Assembly: GCF_031157275.1 (NCBI RefSeq)
Contig: NZ_JAVIFW010000007.1
Span: forward strand, 1-64,000
Source: Streptomyces sp. LHD-70
Lineage (GTDB): Bacteria > Actinomycetota > Actinomycetes > Streptomycetales > Streptomycetaceae
DNA length: 64,000 bases
Reading direction: 5' to 3'
Below are positions 9,279 to 17,634 of this stretch, piece after piece. The position numbers and the translations under genes were made by a program. A model generated the notes under the pieces. That model had not been told where the DNA came from. It worked only from the letters and a program-made list of their open reading frames with translations, and did no database searches. Position 1 is the stretch's first letter; each line of letters opens with the position of its first letter.

Positions 9279-9941
9279 ATGAGCGAGAAAGACGGCCGAG
9301 GACGGCAGTTCAAGGAGTACGACCCTGCGCGGGTCCAGGAGTTCTTCGCGGTCCGGGCCGCCGACTGGGACTCCCGCTTCCCCGACGACGGGCCGGCGTA
9401 CGAAGCGGCGGTCGCGGAGCTCGGCCTGCGCCCCGGCGCCGCCGTCCTCGACGCGGGCTGCGGCACGGGGCGTGCACTGCCCGCGCTGCGCGCCGCCGTG
9501 GGCGCGGACGGCCTGGTCGTGGGAGCGGACCTGACAGCGGAGATGCTGGACGCAGCGGCGGAGGCGGGCCGGGATCGCGCCGGTCAGCTCGTGCGCGCGG
9601 ACGTGTCGCGGCTGCCGATTCGAACGGGCTCACTGGACGCGGTTTTCGCCGCAGGCCTGATCGCGCACCTGCCGCAACCGGCCGAGAATCTCCGTGAGTT
9701 GGCTCGCGTCGTACGCCCCGGTGGGCAGCTCGCGCTCTTCCACCCCATCGGGCGCGCGGCACTCGCAGCCCGCCAGGGACGCCAGTTGACCTCGGACGAC
9801 CTTCGGGAGGAGGCCAACTTGCGCCCTCTGCTGGCCAGTTCGGGTTGGCACATGATGTCGTACGTTGACGAGGACACCAGGTTCTTGGCTCGCGCGGTCC
9901 GGCAGGACTCAGCCGACCACACGCGGAACGCGCGGGCTTGA
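9279..9941 (+). CDS. class I SAM-dependent methyltransferase
   Basis: A 220-residue Rossmann-fold methyltransferase. The SAM-binding motif I is VLDAGCGTGRALPAL (residues ~51-65), followed by VVGADLTAEML (motif II), RADVSRLPI and the post-motif LRELARVVRPGGQLALF. The substrate cannot be inferred. It is divergent from the conservon and followed 27 bases later by a small unknown gene. Confidence 0.88.
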   Translation: MSEKDGRGRQFKEYDPARVQEFFAVRAADWDSRFPDDGPAYEAAVAELGLRPGAAVLDAGCGTGRALPALRAAVGADGLVVGADLTAEMLDAAAEAGRDRAGQLVRADVSRLPIRTGSLDAVFAAGLIAHLPQPAENLRELARVVRPGGQLALFHPIGRAALAARQGRQLTSDDLREEANLRPLLASSGWHMMSYVDEDTRFLARAVRQDSADHTRNARA

Positions 9942-9968
9942 ACCGCACAGGGGGAAGGGGATCAGCAG

Positions 9969-10304
9969 ATGTACGACAGGATCCGCAGCATTTTCCGGCC
10001 GGACGGACGCGGTTCGGGCGGCACCGCACGCACAGCGGCCAGGAGTGAACACCCCAAGGCCAAGACCACGCACAACCTTTTCGAGGCGGCAGCGACCTAC
10101 ATATCCGCGTCGGCGGCCGACGACCACGACCGGATGGACGAGGCCGCGGGCTGGGTCTCGCCCGAGGCGCTCTCCTTCGGAGTGAGCGAACTCGCCACGC
10201 GCGCGATCCTCAACCTGGCCAGGGAGCGCGGCGAGTCACCGGAGGCGGTGGCGCGAGCCCTCCTCGACCTGCCTGCCATGGAGCGGGCCGTTCCGGACGC
10301 CTGA
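9969..10304 (+). CDS. small conserved-looking protein of unknown function
   Basis: A 111-residue protein that I cannot assign to a named family. The N-terminal 30 residues are basic and low complexity. The rest is predicted helical (HNLFEAAATYISASAADDHD, ELATRAILNLARERGESPEA). It has a strong ribosome site (GGGGAAGGGG) and lies just downstream of the methyltransferase, so they may be co-transcribed. The two perfect CCGGCGCCGG boxes after its stop look like a terminator. Confidence 0.7.
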   Translation: MYDRIRSIFRPDGRGSGGTARTAARSEHPKAKTTHNLFEAAATYISASAADDHDRMDEAAGWVSPEALSFGVSELATRAILNLARERGESPEAVARALLDLPAMERAVPDA

Positions 10305-10310
10305 CACCGA

Positions 10311-10341
10311 CCGGCGCCGGCACGACTCCCCCCGGCGCCGG
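10311..10341 (+). terminator. GC-rich inverted repeat after the small unknown gene
   Basis: The self-complementary decamer CCGGCGCCGG occurs at 10311-10320 and again at 10332-10341, separated by 11 bases. The two copies can pair as one stem-loop directly after the stop of the preceding gene. There is no U tract, as is usual in Streptomyces. Confidence 0.5.
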
Positions 10342-10454
10342 CGAACGGAGAGGATCAGCGCGCCGACGAGCCACTTTCCGTATCACCGAGTCTCGACGCG
10401 CGAGTTACCCGCTCGTTAAGGTGCGCCGACGGACGAAGCGATGTGGAGGATGCC

Positions 10455-11555
10455 ATGGCCGGGACGGGCGAGGCCGTCGCCGCCGACGACGACGCGCTGT
10501 TTGTGCTCACAGCGGTGCTCTTGACGCCCGCGAAGTTCCCGAGCGTGCTCGGCGACGACTATCCGGAGGCGTGCGGAGCGCTCGGCCTCACCCCGGTCGC
10601 CGACGGGTACGGACTCGTGCTCGGGCAGGACGTCGACGGCGCGCGGTGGACGGTGGTCGTGGACGACGTGTCCCTCGTGGCCGTGGCGATCGCCTCGTGG
10701 GACTGCGGCATGGAGTACGACCTCTCGCCGGACGACCGTACCGTCGTGGTCGCGCTGCCGGGCTGGCCGCTGGCCGTGGCTGTCGCCGCCCCCGGCGTGC
10801 CCGCCCCGCACGACCCGGAGCCGGACGAGGACGACGACTCCGGCGTCCGCGTGCTCACGCCACCGGACACGAGCACGTGGGGGCCTGCCCAACGGCGCCT
10901 CGGCGCGGACGAGATAGCCCTCCAGTGGGCGACTTGGCGGGCACAGATAGACGACTCGGAGTTTGAGAACGTGGAGAGCGACTCGGAGTCGGTGGAACCC
11001 GGGGTCGTCGCCTCTCAGACCCCCGACTCCGAGCCCGGCGCCGAGGCCCAGGCCGACGCCGAGCCCGATGCTGAGCCCGGGCCGGACACCGAGGCCGACG
11101 CCGAGGCCGCGGCGGAGGCCCCGCACACCGTGGGCACCGCCTCCGAGGACAAGGAGAGGGCCGGGGCCGGGCCCGATGCAGGTTCCGAGGCCGAAGACGC
11201 GGACGGTACCGAAGGCGTAGAGGGACCCGAAGGCGCGGACGGTGCCGCAGAGCAGGCTCGATCCGTAGGCGCTGAGACGGCTCAACGCGTAAGCGGGGTG
11301 CGGCGCGTGCTGGAGGAGGCGCGAGGGTACGTGGATGCGCCGCCTCCCCTCGGTCGCGTGCGGTCGGCGTTCGCCACACAGGAGGCGCGTACGTTGCGGG
11401 CCGACGGTCCGGGCTGGTCCCTGGTCGCCCGGACCGACGACATCGCATTCGTGCTGCTCGACGAAGAGCCCGGCGAGGTGCTGCCGGTGGGCCGGGGCCC
11501 TGAACTGCCCGCGCTCCTCGAGGCCCTGGACAAGATGGCGGTACGGCCTGCTTGA
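10455..11555 (+). CDS. uncharacterised protein with acidic low-complexity centre
   Basis: A 366-residue protein with two folded ends and a disordered middle. Residues 1-120 look like an alpha/beta domain (DDALFVLTAVLLTPAKFPSV, ARWTVVVDDVSLVAVAIASW). Residues ~175-270 are an Ala/Glu/Asp/Pro tract (EPDAEPGPDTEADAEAAAEA). The last ~90 residues form a second small domain ending in LPALLEALDKM. The start is taken at the ATG at 10455, preceded by GGAGG; a GTG at 10443 is in frame. The layout resembles regulatory or secretion-associated (WXG-cluster-like) actinobacterial proteins, but I do not recognise the family. Confidence 0.65.
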   Translation: MAGTGEAVAADDDALFVLTAVLLTPAKFPSVLGDDYPEACGALGLTPVADGYGLVLGQDVDGARWTVVVDDVSLVAVAIASWDCGMEYDLSPDDRTVVVALPGWPLAVAVAAPGVPAPHDPEPDEDDDSGVRVLTPPDTSTWGPAQRRLGADEIALQWATWRAQIDDSEFENVESDSESVEPGVVASQTPDSEPGAEAQADAEPDAEPGPDTEADAEAAAEAPHTVGTASEDKERAGAGPDAGSEAEDADGTEGVEGPEGADGAAEQARSVGAETAQRVSGVRRVLEEARGYVDAPPPLGRVRSAFATQEARTLRADGPGWSLVARTDDIAFVLLDEEPGEVLPVGRGPELPALLEALDKMAVRPA

Positions 11556-11589
11556 GGGCGGCCCAGGCTGCTGGCGCATGGCGCCCCCG

Positions 11590-14500
11590 TCAGTCGGCGC
11601 CGGGATCCACCAGCAGCGCCTCGGCCGATGTCTCCGCGTCCGGGTGGCGCCGCAGCGCGTCGAGTTCGGCGCGCCATGCGGGCGGCCAGGAAGAGCGTTC
11701 GCCGCAGGATCGTACGAGCTCGACGGCGAGCTGTGCTGCTGCGCTGGTACCGCGTGCGCGTAGGTCTCGTACCGCTGTGAGGGCTGGGTCCGTGGCGGCC
11801 GGGAGGGCGGCGGGGGCCGAAGCAGGTGCGGAGGCCGGTAGTGACAAGGGACCGGGGAGGGGCTGGCGTTCTTCGACGGTGCTCAGCAGGCGGTCCCAGC
11901 GTTCCGGCTGGTAGTGCCAACCGCGCTGCAGGGCACTCACCAGAGCGCCCCGCAGCAGTCGCACTGCGCGCTCATGCAGGCCGACGGCCTCCAAGGCGTC
12001 GGCGAGGCCGTCGACCACCTCGCCCCAGCCCCCACCGGAGCCAGTGTCCCCACCGGATCCGGAGTCCGCACCGGAGTCAGGGTCCGCACCGGGGCCAGCT
12101 GCGTGACCGTGGCGAGAAGCGTTCTGGATGGTGTCCGCGCAGGCGGCGAGGCGGCGTAGGGCGTCAGCGCGGTGCGATCCGGGCGGCATACCGTCGTGCG
12201 CAGGGGGACCGTCTCCCGGCCCTGCTGTGCCCGCCCGTGTGCGGAGTTCGTTCCACAGCGGCAGGAGCACCCTGCGGGCCGCTGTTCCCTCGCTCGGGAA
12301 GCGTCCCAGTGCCTCCGCCGCCGCACCCCACACCTCAGGCTCGCGGGCCGGGTCGGCGATCAGTTCCGCCAGGGCTTGCAGCGCGGCTTCCGTGTCGGGA
12401 GCGCACCGGTTCGGCAGCACCCGGCAGATGGCGACCGTGGTCTCACGGTCCGTGTCCGTACGGCGATGCAAGAGCCGGATGAGGAAGGCCAGGTAGGTGG
12501 CGGACGGTGGCGTGACAGTCGCGGAATCGTGCTGCACGCGCGCGTGGAGCACGGTTTCACGGATCGCGGGCTCGGTCAGGTGGGCGGCCAGGCGGTCGGC
12601 GATGTCCGGGCGGTCGATCCGAGGTACCAGGAATGGGGCGAGGGCGGCCCGCACGTCACGGTGTTGGCCGTCGGTGTCCCAGGCCGCGAGGAGGGCGTCG
12701 AAGGCGCCGGCGTCGGGGAGTTCACCGAGGGCGCGGGCGGCTTCCTTGCGGCTGCCGACCGGTGAGCCCGGTGTGGTGAGGACTCCGCTCAGGAGCGCGA
12801 TGGCCTCGTCGGCGGGTCGGGTGCCGAGCAGGCGGCGCAGTGCGGCCATGGCGGCGCGTCCGCGGACGCCGCCCGTGCCCGCGTGCCGCAGGAGCAAGGC
12901 GTGCAACTCGTGCTGGTCCGCGGGTGGTTCGTCGGTGGCGCCGAGGGCGGTGAGTGCCGCTGCGGCGACAGGTTGTGGGGCGTCGGCGGCGAGGGTGGTC
13001 AGCAGGTCGCGGGCGCGGAGTTGGGAGGCGCCGGCTGCTCTCGTGAGCAGTGGGGCTGTTTCGTCCTGGGCCACGCGCGCGTAGTGCTGATTTTGGGCAC
13101 TGCGTTGTTCGGGCAGCCAGCGGCCCATCGTGGCGGGCGTGATGCGCGGTGCCCAGGGAGTGGGGCGTGGGCGGAGGTGCCCGGTGAGTCCGTGCGCCGC
13201 TGCTGCGATGACGTGATCCAGGAGGTCGGTGCGGCGCGTGGTGACGGTGTGCAGGATGCGCGGTACGGAGGCGTACGACGGGTCGTGGGCGAGGAGTTCC
13301 GCGCAGCGTTGCTCGCGCAGTCGACGGGGCGTGACCCAGGCTTCGGCCGCGCGCGCGGCGAGGGTCGGGTCGTCCGCGTGCAGGGCGATGTGGTGCACGC
13401 GGTCGTCGAGTTCCGGCAGGTGCGGGAGGTGGGGCGCGAGGAGTTCGGCGAGCGGCACGCACAGCGTGGGGGTGTCGCGGGTGCGTGGCGCTGTTGCCTC
13501 CCAGGCGGCCCGCGCTGTCGTTGCGTCGATGGGCAGGGCCGGTACGGTTCCGGCTCGGTGACGGTCGCCGTGACGGCGCGGTGGGTGTGTGGCGGGTTGC
13601 GGATGTGACGGGTGTCGTGGGTCGTTGAGGAGTTCGCACAGCAACTCGACGCCATGGGCGGCGTTCTCGTGGTCGTCGCGGTCGGCCGCGACCACGGTGG
13701 CGCGGCGCAGCAGCCGGTCCGCCTCCAGGAGGGTGGCGGGTGAGGTGTCGCCGGACTGGACCGCGGTCAGCGCTGCGTCCCGAAGGACCTTCCTGGGCAG
13801 CGCGGCGAGCAGGTGCCGTGGGGCTCCGGCGAGTTGGGTGAGCGTACGGAGTCGGATCTCGTCCCGGTCGTGCCAGGCTCGTTCGCAGGCGGTCGCGATG
13901 CGGACGAACTCCTGCGGGTCGCCGTTGAGTTCCGCGCAGGCGAGGAGGGCAGGCCAGGCGAGCGCACAGTCGTGGAGGCGGTGTTGTGCGGCGAGGTCGA
14001 GGAGGATCGGCTCGGCCTGGTCCAGGGGCAGGGCCACGGCGCGGCGGCTGGCGATGCGCGGGCCGCGGGTCCGGCCGTCGTGGTCTGCGGCGGTCAGTTC
14101 TGCGCGGTCTTCGGGTGCGAGAGCGGCGAGGGCGGTGATGGACAGCGCGCCGAGGCCGTTGCGGCGGCCTTCCGCCCTGCGGGTGATGACGCGGCGGCGT
14201 TCGGCGGGCGGAAGCAGCGTGAGGAGCCCGTCCGGCGCCACCTCGTACCGCTGCCGGAAGCCGAGGCGGCGGGCCCCTTCCGTGCAGCGCTCCGCGAAGT
14301 CGGCGAGGTCGTCGGGCGACAGGTGCAGCAGCGCCTTGCGGACGGACCGCGGCAACGGGCCCGGAGGAACGGGCAGTTCGGCGCGAGGAGAGCCGCCGTG
14401 GTCTTCCTCCTGCTGCTTCCGCCGCTGCTCCGGCGCCGCGCGCAGTGCTTCGAGTACGGCTGCGGGCCGGCGCAGCACGGACAGCACGGCCTCGCCTTCG

Positions 14501-15252
14501 AGCAGGTGCGGCGCCGCCCACACCAGGACGAGACCGGCGTCCGGATCACGCCGGGCCGCGAGACAGGCGAGGGGCCTGTGGGCGCGGTCGAACGCGTACC
14601 GGGCGCGCCGGTCGTGCGGCTCGATGCGGGCATGCATGTCCGCGAGGAGCCGGGCGACCGCGACGGGTGCCGTGCGCGCCAGGGTGCGCAGAACGCCGTG
14701 CGGTGGGTCGAGTCGCGGCAGCCACCTGTCGGCGGTGGAGGCTGGACAGGCGGTCAGGAGCCGGGCCGCGTCGTCGTCGCCGTACCGCTCGTGCACCCTG
14801 GGCAGCAGGGCGTCAGCCAGGGCCCTGCGACGGCTGTGCTTCAGGACTCGGTACGTGTCGTGGCGTACGGCCCGAAGGGGGCTCAACGCCAGTTGTTCCA
14901 GGGCTTGTTCGGCTACGGGGAGGCGGATCGCCGCGGACAGGGCTCGGCGGCGCAGCGCGGGGTCGGTCAGGGCGGCGGCAACGGTGGGCAGGTCACGGCG
15001 GGCGACCGCGAGGAAGAGTGCCCTGTGCCGTTCATGGTCGGTGCCCTTGTCGAGGGCGCGGTGCAGGGATTGGTAGGCGGCCGGGGTGAGGGCTCTGGCG
15101 TAGCGGGCCAGGGCGCTTGCGCGGGCCGGGAACGGCAGCGGGTCGAAGTGGGCGCTGAGCCAGCCCGGCGTGAGGGGTTGCGGGGCGGACGACGAGGCCT
15201 GCTGCGGTCGTTGCGGCTGAGGGGATGCGGGTGTGGATGCGGGTGTGGCCAT
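11590..15252 (-). CDS. large HEAT-like alpha-helical repeat protein
   Basis: A 1220-residue cytoplasmic protein built from helical repeats. Many segments resemble HEAT/ARM pairs, for example GVRGRAAMAALRRLLGTRPA and SRKEAARALGELPDAGAFDA. There is no signal peptide or TM segment. Short disordered inserts include a Gly/Ser/Asp tract at about residues 1070-1095 (GSGGDTGSGGGWGEV) and an Ala/Pro tract near residue 1150. No catalytic motif was seen. Large proteins of this type occur widely in Streptomyces with no known function; a scaffold role is only an inference. It is convergent with the preceding plus-strand gene, and the stop-to-stop gap is 34 bases. Confidence 0.75.
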   Translation of the reverse strand: MATPASTPASPQPQRPQQASSSAPQPLTPGWLSAHFDPLPFPARASALARYARALTPAAYQSLHRALDKGTDHERHRALFLAVARRDLPTVAAALTDPALRRRALSAAIRLPVAEQALEQLALSPLRAVRHDTYRVLKHSRRRALADALLPRVHERYGDDDAARLLTACPASTADRWLPRLDPPHGVLRTLARTAPVAVARLLADMHARIEPHDRRARYAFDRAHRPLACLAARRDPDAGLVLVWAAPHLLEGEAVLSVLRRPAAVLEALRAAPEQRRKQQEEDHGGSPRAELPVPPGPLPRSVRKALLHLSPDDLADFAERCTEGARRLGFRQRYEVAPDGLLTLLPPAERRRVITRRAEGRRNGLGALSITALAALAPEDRAELTAADHDGRTRGPRIASRRAVALPLDQAEPILLDLAAQHRLHDCALAWPALLACAELNGDPQEFVRIATACERAWHDRDEIRLRTLTQLAGAPRHLLAALPRKVLRDAALTAVQSGDTSPATLLEADRLLRRATVVAADRDDHENAAHGVELLCELLNDPRHPSHPQPATHPPRRHGDRHRAGTVPALPIDATTARAAWEATAPRTRDTPTLCVPLAELLAPHLPHLPELDDRVHHIALHADDPTLAARAAEAWVTPRRLREQRCAELLAHDPSYASVPRILHTVTTRRTDLLDHVIAAAAHGLTGHLRPRPTPWAPRITPATMGRWLPEQRSAQNQHYARVAQDETAPLLTRAAGASQLRARDLLTTLAADAPQPVAAAALTALGATDEPPADQHELHALLLRHAGTGGVRGRAAMAALRRLLGTRPADEAIALLSGVLTTPGSPVGSRKEAARALGELPDAGAFDALLAAWDTDGQHRDVRAALAPFLVPRIDRPDIADRLAAHLTEPAIRETVLHARVQHDSATVTPPSATYLAFLIRLLHRRTDTDRETTVAICRVLPNRCAPDTEAALQALAELIADPAREPEVWGAAAEALGRFPSEGTAARRVLLPLWNELRTRAGTAGPGDGPPAHDGMPPGSHRADALRRLAACADTIQNASRHGHAAGPGADPDSGADSGSGGDTGSGGGWGEVVDGLADALEAVGLHERAVRLLRGALVSALQRGWHYQPERWDRLLSTVEERQPLPGPLSLPASAPASAPAALPAATDPALTAVRDLRARGTSAAAQLAVELVRSCGERSSWPPAWRAELDALRRHPDAETSAEALLVDPGAD

Positions 15253-15385
15253 CAGCGATCACCGTGGGACCGCTGGGCCTCCTTTCCGGAAGTCATGGAG
15301 GACATGGTGCGGGTGGGGCGTCGGGTGGGCAACTCCTTTTACGAGGAGCGCGTTGTCACAGGATCTCCGTGGTGCAATTCAGTGC

Positions 15386-15684
15386 CTACGTGGCTCGACA
15401 GGGCTCTGCCGGACGCAGGTCGTAGAGGTAGGAGCGGTCGTCCTTGAAGCTGCGCCAGACCGTGGCGGGCGGCTCGGGTTCGTTGCCGGTGCTGCCCACG
15501 GGGTGGGCCGTGACGAGCCGCCGGCGATCTCGCAGTGCCAGCCCTCGTCCGGCGCCCAGGCGCACCACACCACTCCGTCGGTTCGGCGATAGGCGGGCCG
15601 GCCATGGCGCTCGCCGGCCCTCTCGAAGTGGTAGCGGAGCCCGTCCCCGTGGCGCACGAAAGCGAAAGCGGCACCGCTCGTCAT
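15386..15684 (-). pseudogene. small hypothetical protein, frameshifted
   Basis: Two overlapping minus-strand frames together form one plausible ~97-residue protein. The first frame, from the ATG at 15684, reads MTSGAAFAFVRHGDGLRYHF and onward through VVWCAWAPDEGWHCEIAG. The second frame continues as RLVTAHPVGSTGNEPEPP and TVWRSFKDDRSYLYDLRP to a stop at 15386. The switch falls at about 15518-15532, in a CGGCGG run, and a single missing base would restore the frame. Each half alone has an unnatural Arg/Pro/Ser-rich continuation. The function is unknown. Confidence 0.6.
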
Positions 15685-15750
15685 CCGGCCGCCCGCCCCA
15701 TCAGCACCCGACTCGTCCGTGCAGCACCCGACCCATCACCACGTGCTTCC

Positions 15751-15933
15751 TCACCGCCCGATCTCGCGACGCCGTGCGCGACGGAGTCTGCGGCGCTGGG
15801 ACGGGTCGAGGGTGAGATACGCCGCGGCGGGTACGCCGACGACGATCAGCACCACGGCCCACAGCGGCAGCCAGATCCACAGGAACAGGCCGAGCGCCAC
15901 GCCCCCGATGGCGATCTTCGCGTTGTTCGACAT
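15751..15933 (-). CDS. small two-helix membrane protein
   Basis: A 60-residue protein starting MSNNAKIAIGGVALGLFLWI, with a hydrophobic stretch of ~35 residues that can form one long or two short TM helices, then a very basic tail (QRRRLRRARRREIGR). The start is fixed by a strong AGAGGAGG ribosome site; a longer open frame upstream has repeat-derived composition. Similar small membrane proteins are frequent in Streptomyces and have no assigned role. Confidence 0.72.
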   Translation of the reverse strand: MSNNAKIAIGGVALGLFLWIWLPLWAVVLIVVGVPAAAYLTLDPSQRRRLRRARRREIGR

Positions 15934-16275
15934 GACGTCGCCTCCTCTGCGGCCCTGGGGACGTCCGCCCGGTGCCGCGTTCTCTGCGTACCGCCTCGTG
16001 TCCGATGCGGCTTTCGGTACGACCGCGGCCGCCTTCCTGGGGCCACTACCGCCTTCGTACGGCCGATGCCGTCTCAGTGCGGCCGAAGCCGCCTTCGTAC
16101 GGAGAACGGGCCCGAGCACGTCCTGGTTCCAGTCTCCCTCCGGAGGTCCCCCTGCTGTCGAGTGTCCGGAACCCTGACCTGACCCTGATCCGACCCTGAC
16201 GCGCCCCCGGGTCCCCCGACCGTGAGCCACCGGCTCCCCGGAGCCACCGGAGCGCCGGCGTCGCCCCGCCCCGCC
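15934..16275. other. intergenic stretch with degenerate tandem units
   Basis: No gene seen. At 16047-16106 three adjacent ~20-base units share the pattern CCGCCTTCGTACGGCCGA (the middle one diverged), and 16008-16046 holds a more degenerate relative. Further on, ACCTGACCCTGATCCGACC is a short direct repeat. The promoter of the small membrane gene should lie at the left edge. Confidence 0.6.
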
Positions 16276-17397
16276 TCAGCGTTCCGCCCGCAACGGCTCC
16301 CCGACCTCCCGGAGGTGCCGGAGGGCCTGCCGATAGGAGTCGACGGCTCCGGTCTCGGCGTAGGGGAGGCCGAGGCGACGGCAGTGGGCGCGGACGAGGG
16401 GCTGGGCCAGGCAGAGGTGGGGGCGGGGCATGCTCGGGAAGAGGTGGTGCTCGATCTGGTAGTTGAGGCCGCCGAGGAACCAGTCGGTGAGTGCGCCGCC
16501 GCGGATGTTGCGCGAGGTGAGGACCTGGCGGCGCAGGTGGCCCCAGCGTTCACCCGTCCCGTCGGGCATCTCCATGCCCTTGTGGTTGGGCGCGAAGGCC
16601 ATGCCCAGGTGGAGGCCGAAGAGCGCCTGGTGGAAGAGGGCGAACGCGATCGCCTTGCCCGGGGACAGGACCGTGAGGAGCAGTGCCGTGTACGCGGCGA
16701 CATGGGCGAGGAGCAGGGGTCCCTCGACGGCCCGTTCGCGGGGTGTCTGGCGGCGCAGATCGCGGAGGCCCTGCACCTTGAGGTTGAGGCCTTCGAGCAG
16801 GCAGAGCGGGAAGAACAGCCAGGCCTGGTGGCGGGTGAGCCAGCCGTGCAGGCCGGTCCGTCCCTGCGCGTGTGTGGTGGCGAAGACGAGGACGTCGGGG
16901 GTGACGTCGGGGTCCTTCTCCAGGTGGTTGGGGTTCGCGTGGTGCCGGTTGTGCTTGTCGTTCCACCAGGCCGCGCTCATGCCGAGGAGGAGGTTGCCGT
17001 GGATCAGGCCGATGGCCCGGCCCGCGCGGCGGCCGCGGGTGATCTGGCTGTGCCCGGCGTCATGGCCGATGAAGGCCGTTCGCGCGGAGAACACGGCGAG
17101 CGGCACGGCGAGGAGCAGCGTCCACCAGCTGCCCCCGGCCGCGAACAGGCCGGCGACGATCGCGGTGAGCGCCAGCGCGTTGGCGGCGATGCTCAGGGTG
17201 TACCAGCCGGTCCTGCGCTCCAGGAGGCCTTGTTCGCGCACGGTGCGCAGCAGGGGCGCGAATTCGCTGCCGCTCGGCTCGCCGCCCTCTCCCGCGCGTG
17301 CGCCTGTTTTTTCCGGGCTTTGTTGCCTGCCCGCGCCCGCATCGGGCAGCGCTCCTGCGAGCTCTCCCTCGGGTTCCGCCAGGCTGGTCTGCGACAT
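16276..17397 (-). CDS. membrane fatty acid desaturase
   Basis: A 373-residue integral membrane di-iron desaturase. The three histidine boxes are present: HDAGHS, HNRHH (in WWNDKHNRHHANPNH) and QIEHHLFPSMP. Hydrophobic pairs lie between boxes one and two and again before the third box, giving about four TM segments. It belongs to the group that desaturates acyl-CoA or acyl-lipid chains (DesA3/linoleoyl-CoA desaturase-like) using an electron donor such as ferredoxin; no reductase gene is adjacent. The ATG at 17397 (MSQTSLAEPEG) is chosen over an upstream ATG at 17493 because the extra residues are low complexity. Confidence 0.9.
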   Translation of the reverse strand: MSQTSLAEPEGELAGALPDAGAGRQQSPEKTGARAGEGGEPSGSEFAPLLRTVREQGLLERRTGWYTLSIAANALALTAIVAGLFAAGGSWWTLLLAVPLAVFSARTAFIGHDAGHSQITRGRRAGRAIGLIHGNLLLGMSAAWWNDKHNRHHANPNHLEKDPDVTPDVLVFATTHAQGRTGLHGWLTRHQAWLFFPLCLLEGLNLKVQGLRDLRRQTPRERAVEGPLLLAHVAAYTALLLTVLSPGKAIAFALFHQALFGLHLGMAFAPNHKGMEMPDGTGERWGHLRRQVLTSRNIRGGALTDWFLGGLNYQIEHHLFPSMPRPHLCLAQPLVRAHCRRLGLPYAETGAVDSYRQALRHLREVGEPLRAER

Positions 17398-17634
17398 GGG
17401 GCGACTCCGGTCTGCGTGAACTGAAGCGACTGGCCGCGGCCTATGAGGATGGCCATTGGCGTGTGCCGCGTGGATGGGTGAGGTGGGCTGCACGATGGGC
17501 GGCTGGACGGGCGGTAGCCCTACTCGAACCTACGTATGTGTGACCATGCGCAACCATGGCGCCACCACCCGTGCGCGAAGGGGGGCTTTTCGGGGGTGCG
17601 CGGTGCGGTCTGCCGCACCCCGGGACGCACAGTG

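Noticed and set aside
17536..17634. Upstream start of the SNF2 helicase at 17536
   Set aside because: The added residues (HAQPWRHHPCAKGGF) have non-coding composition and no ribosome site; the ATG at 17635 is kept, with doubt.
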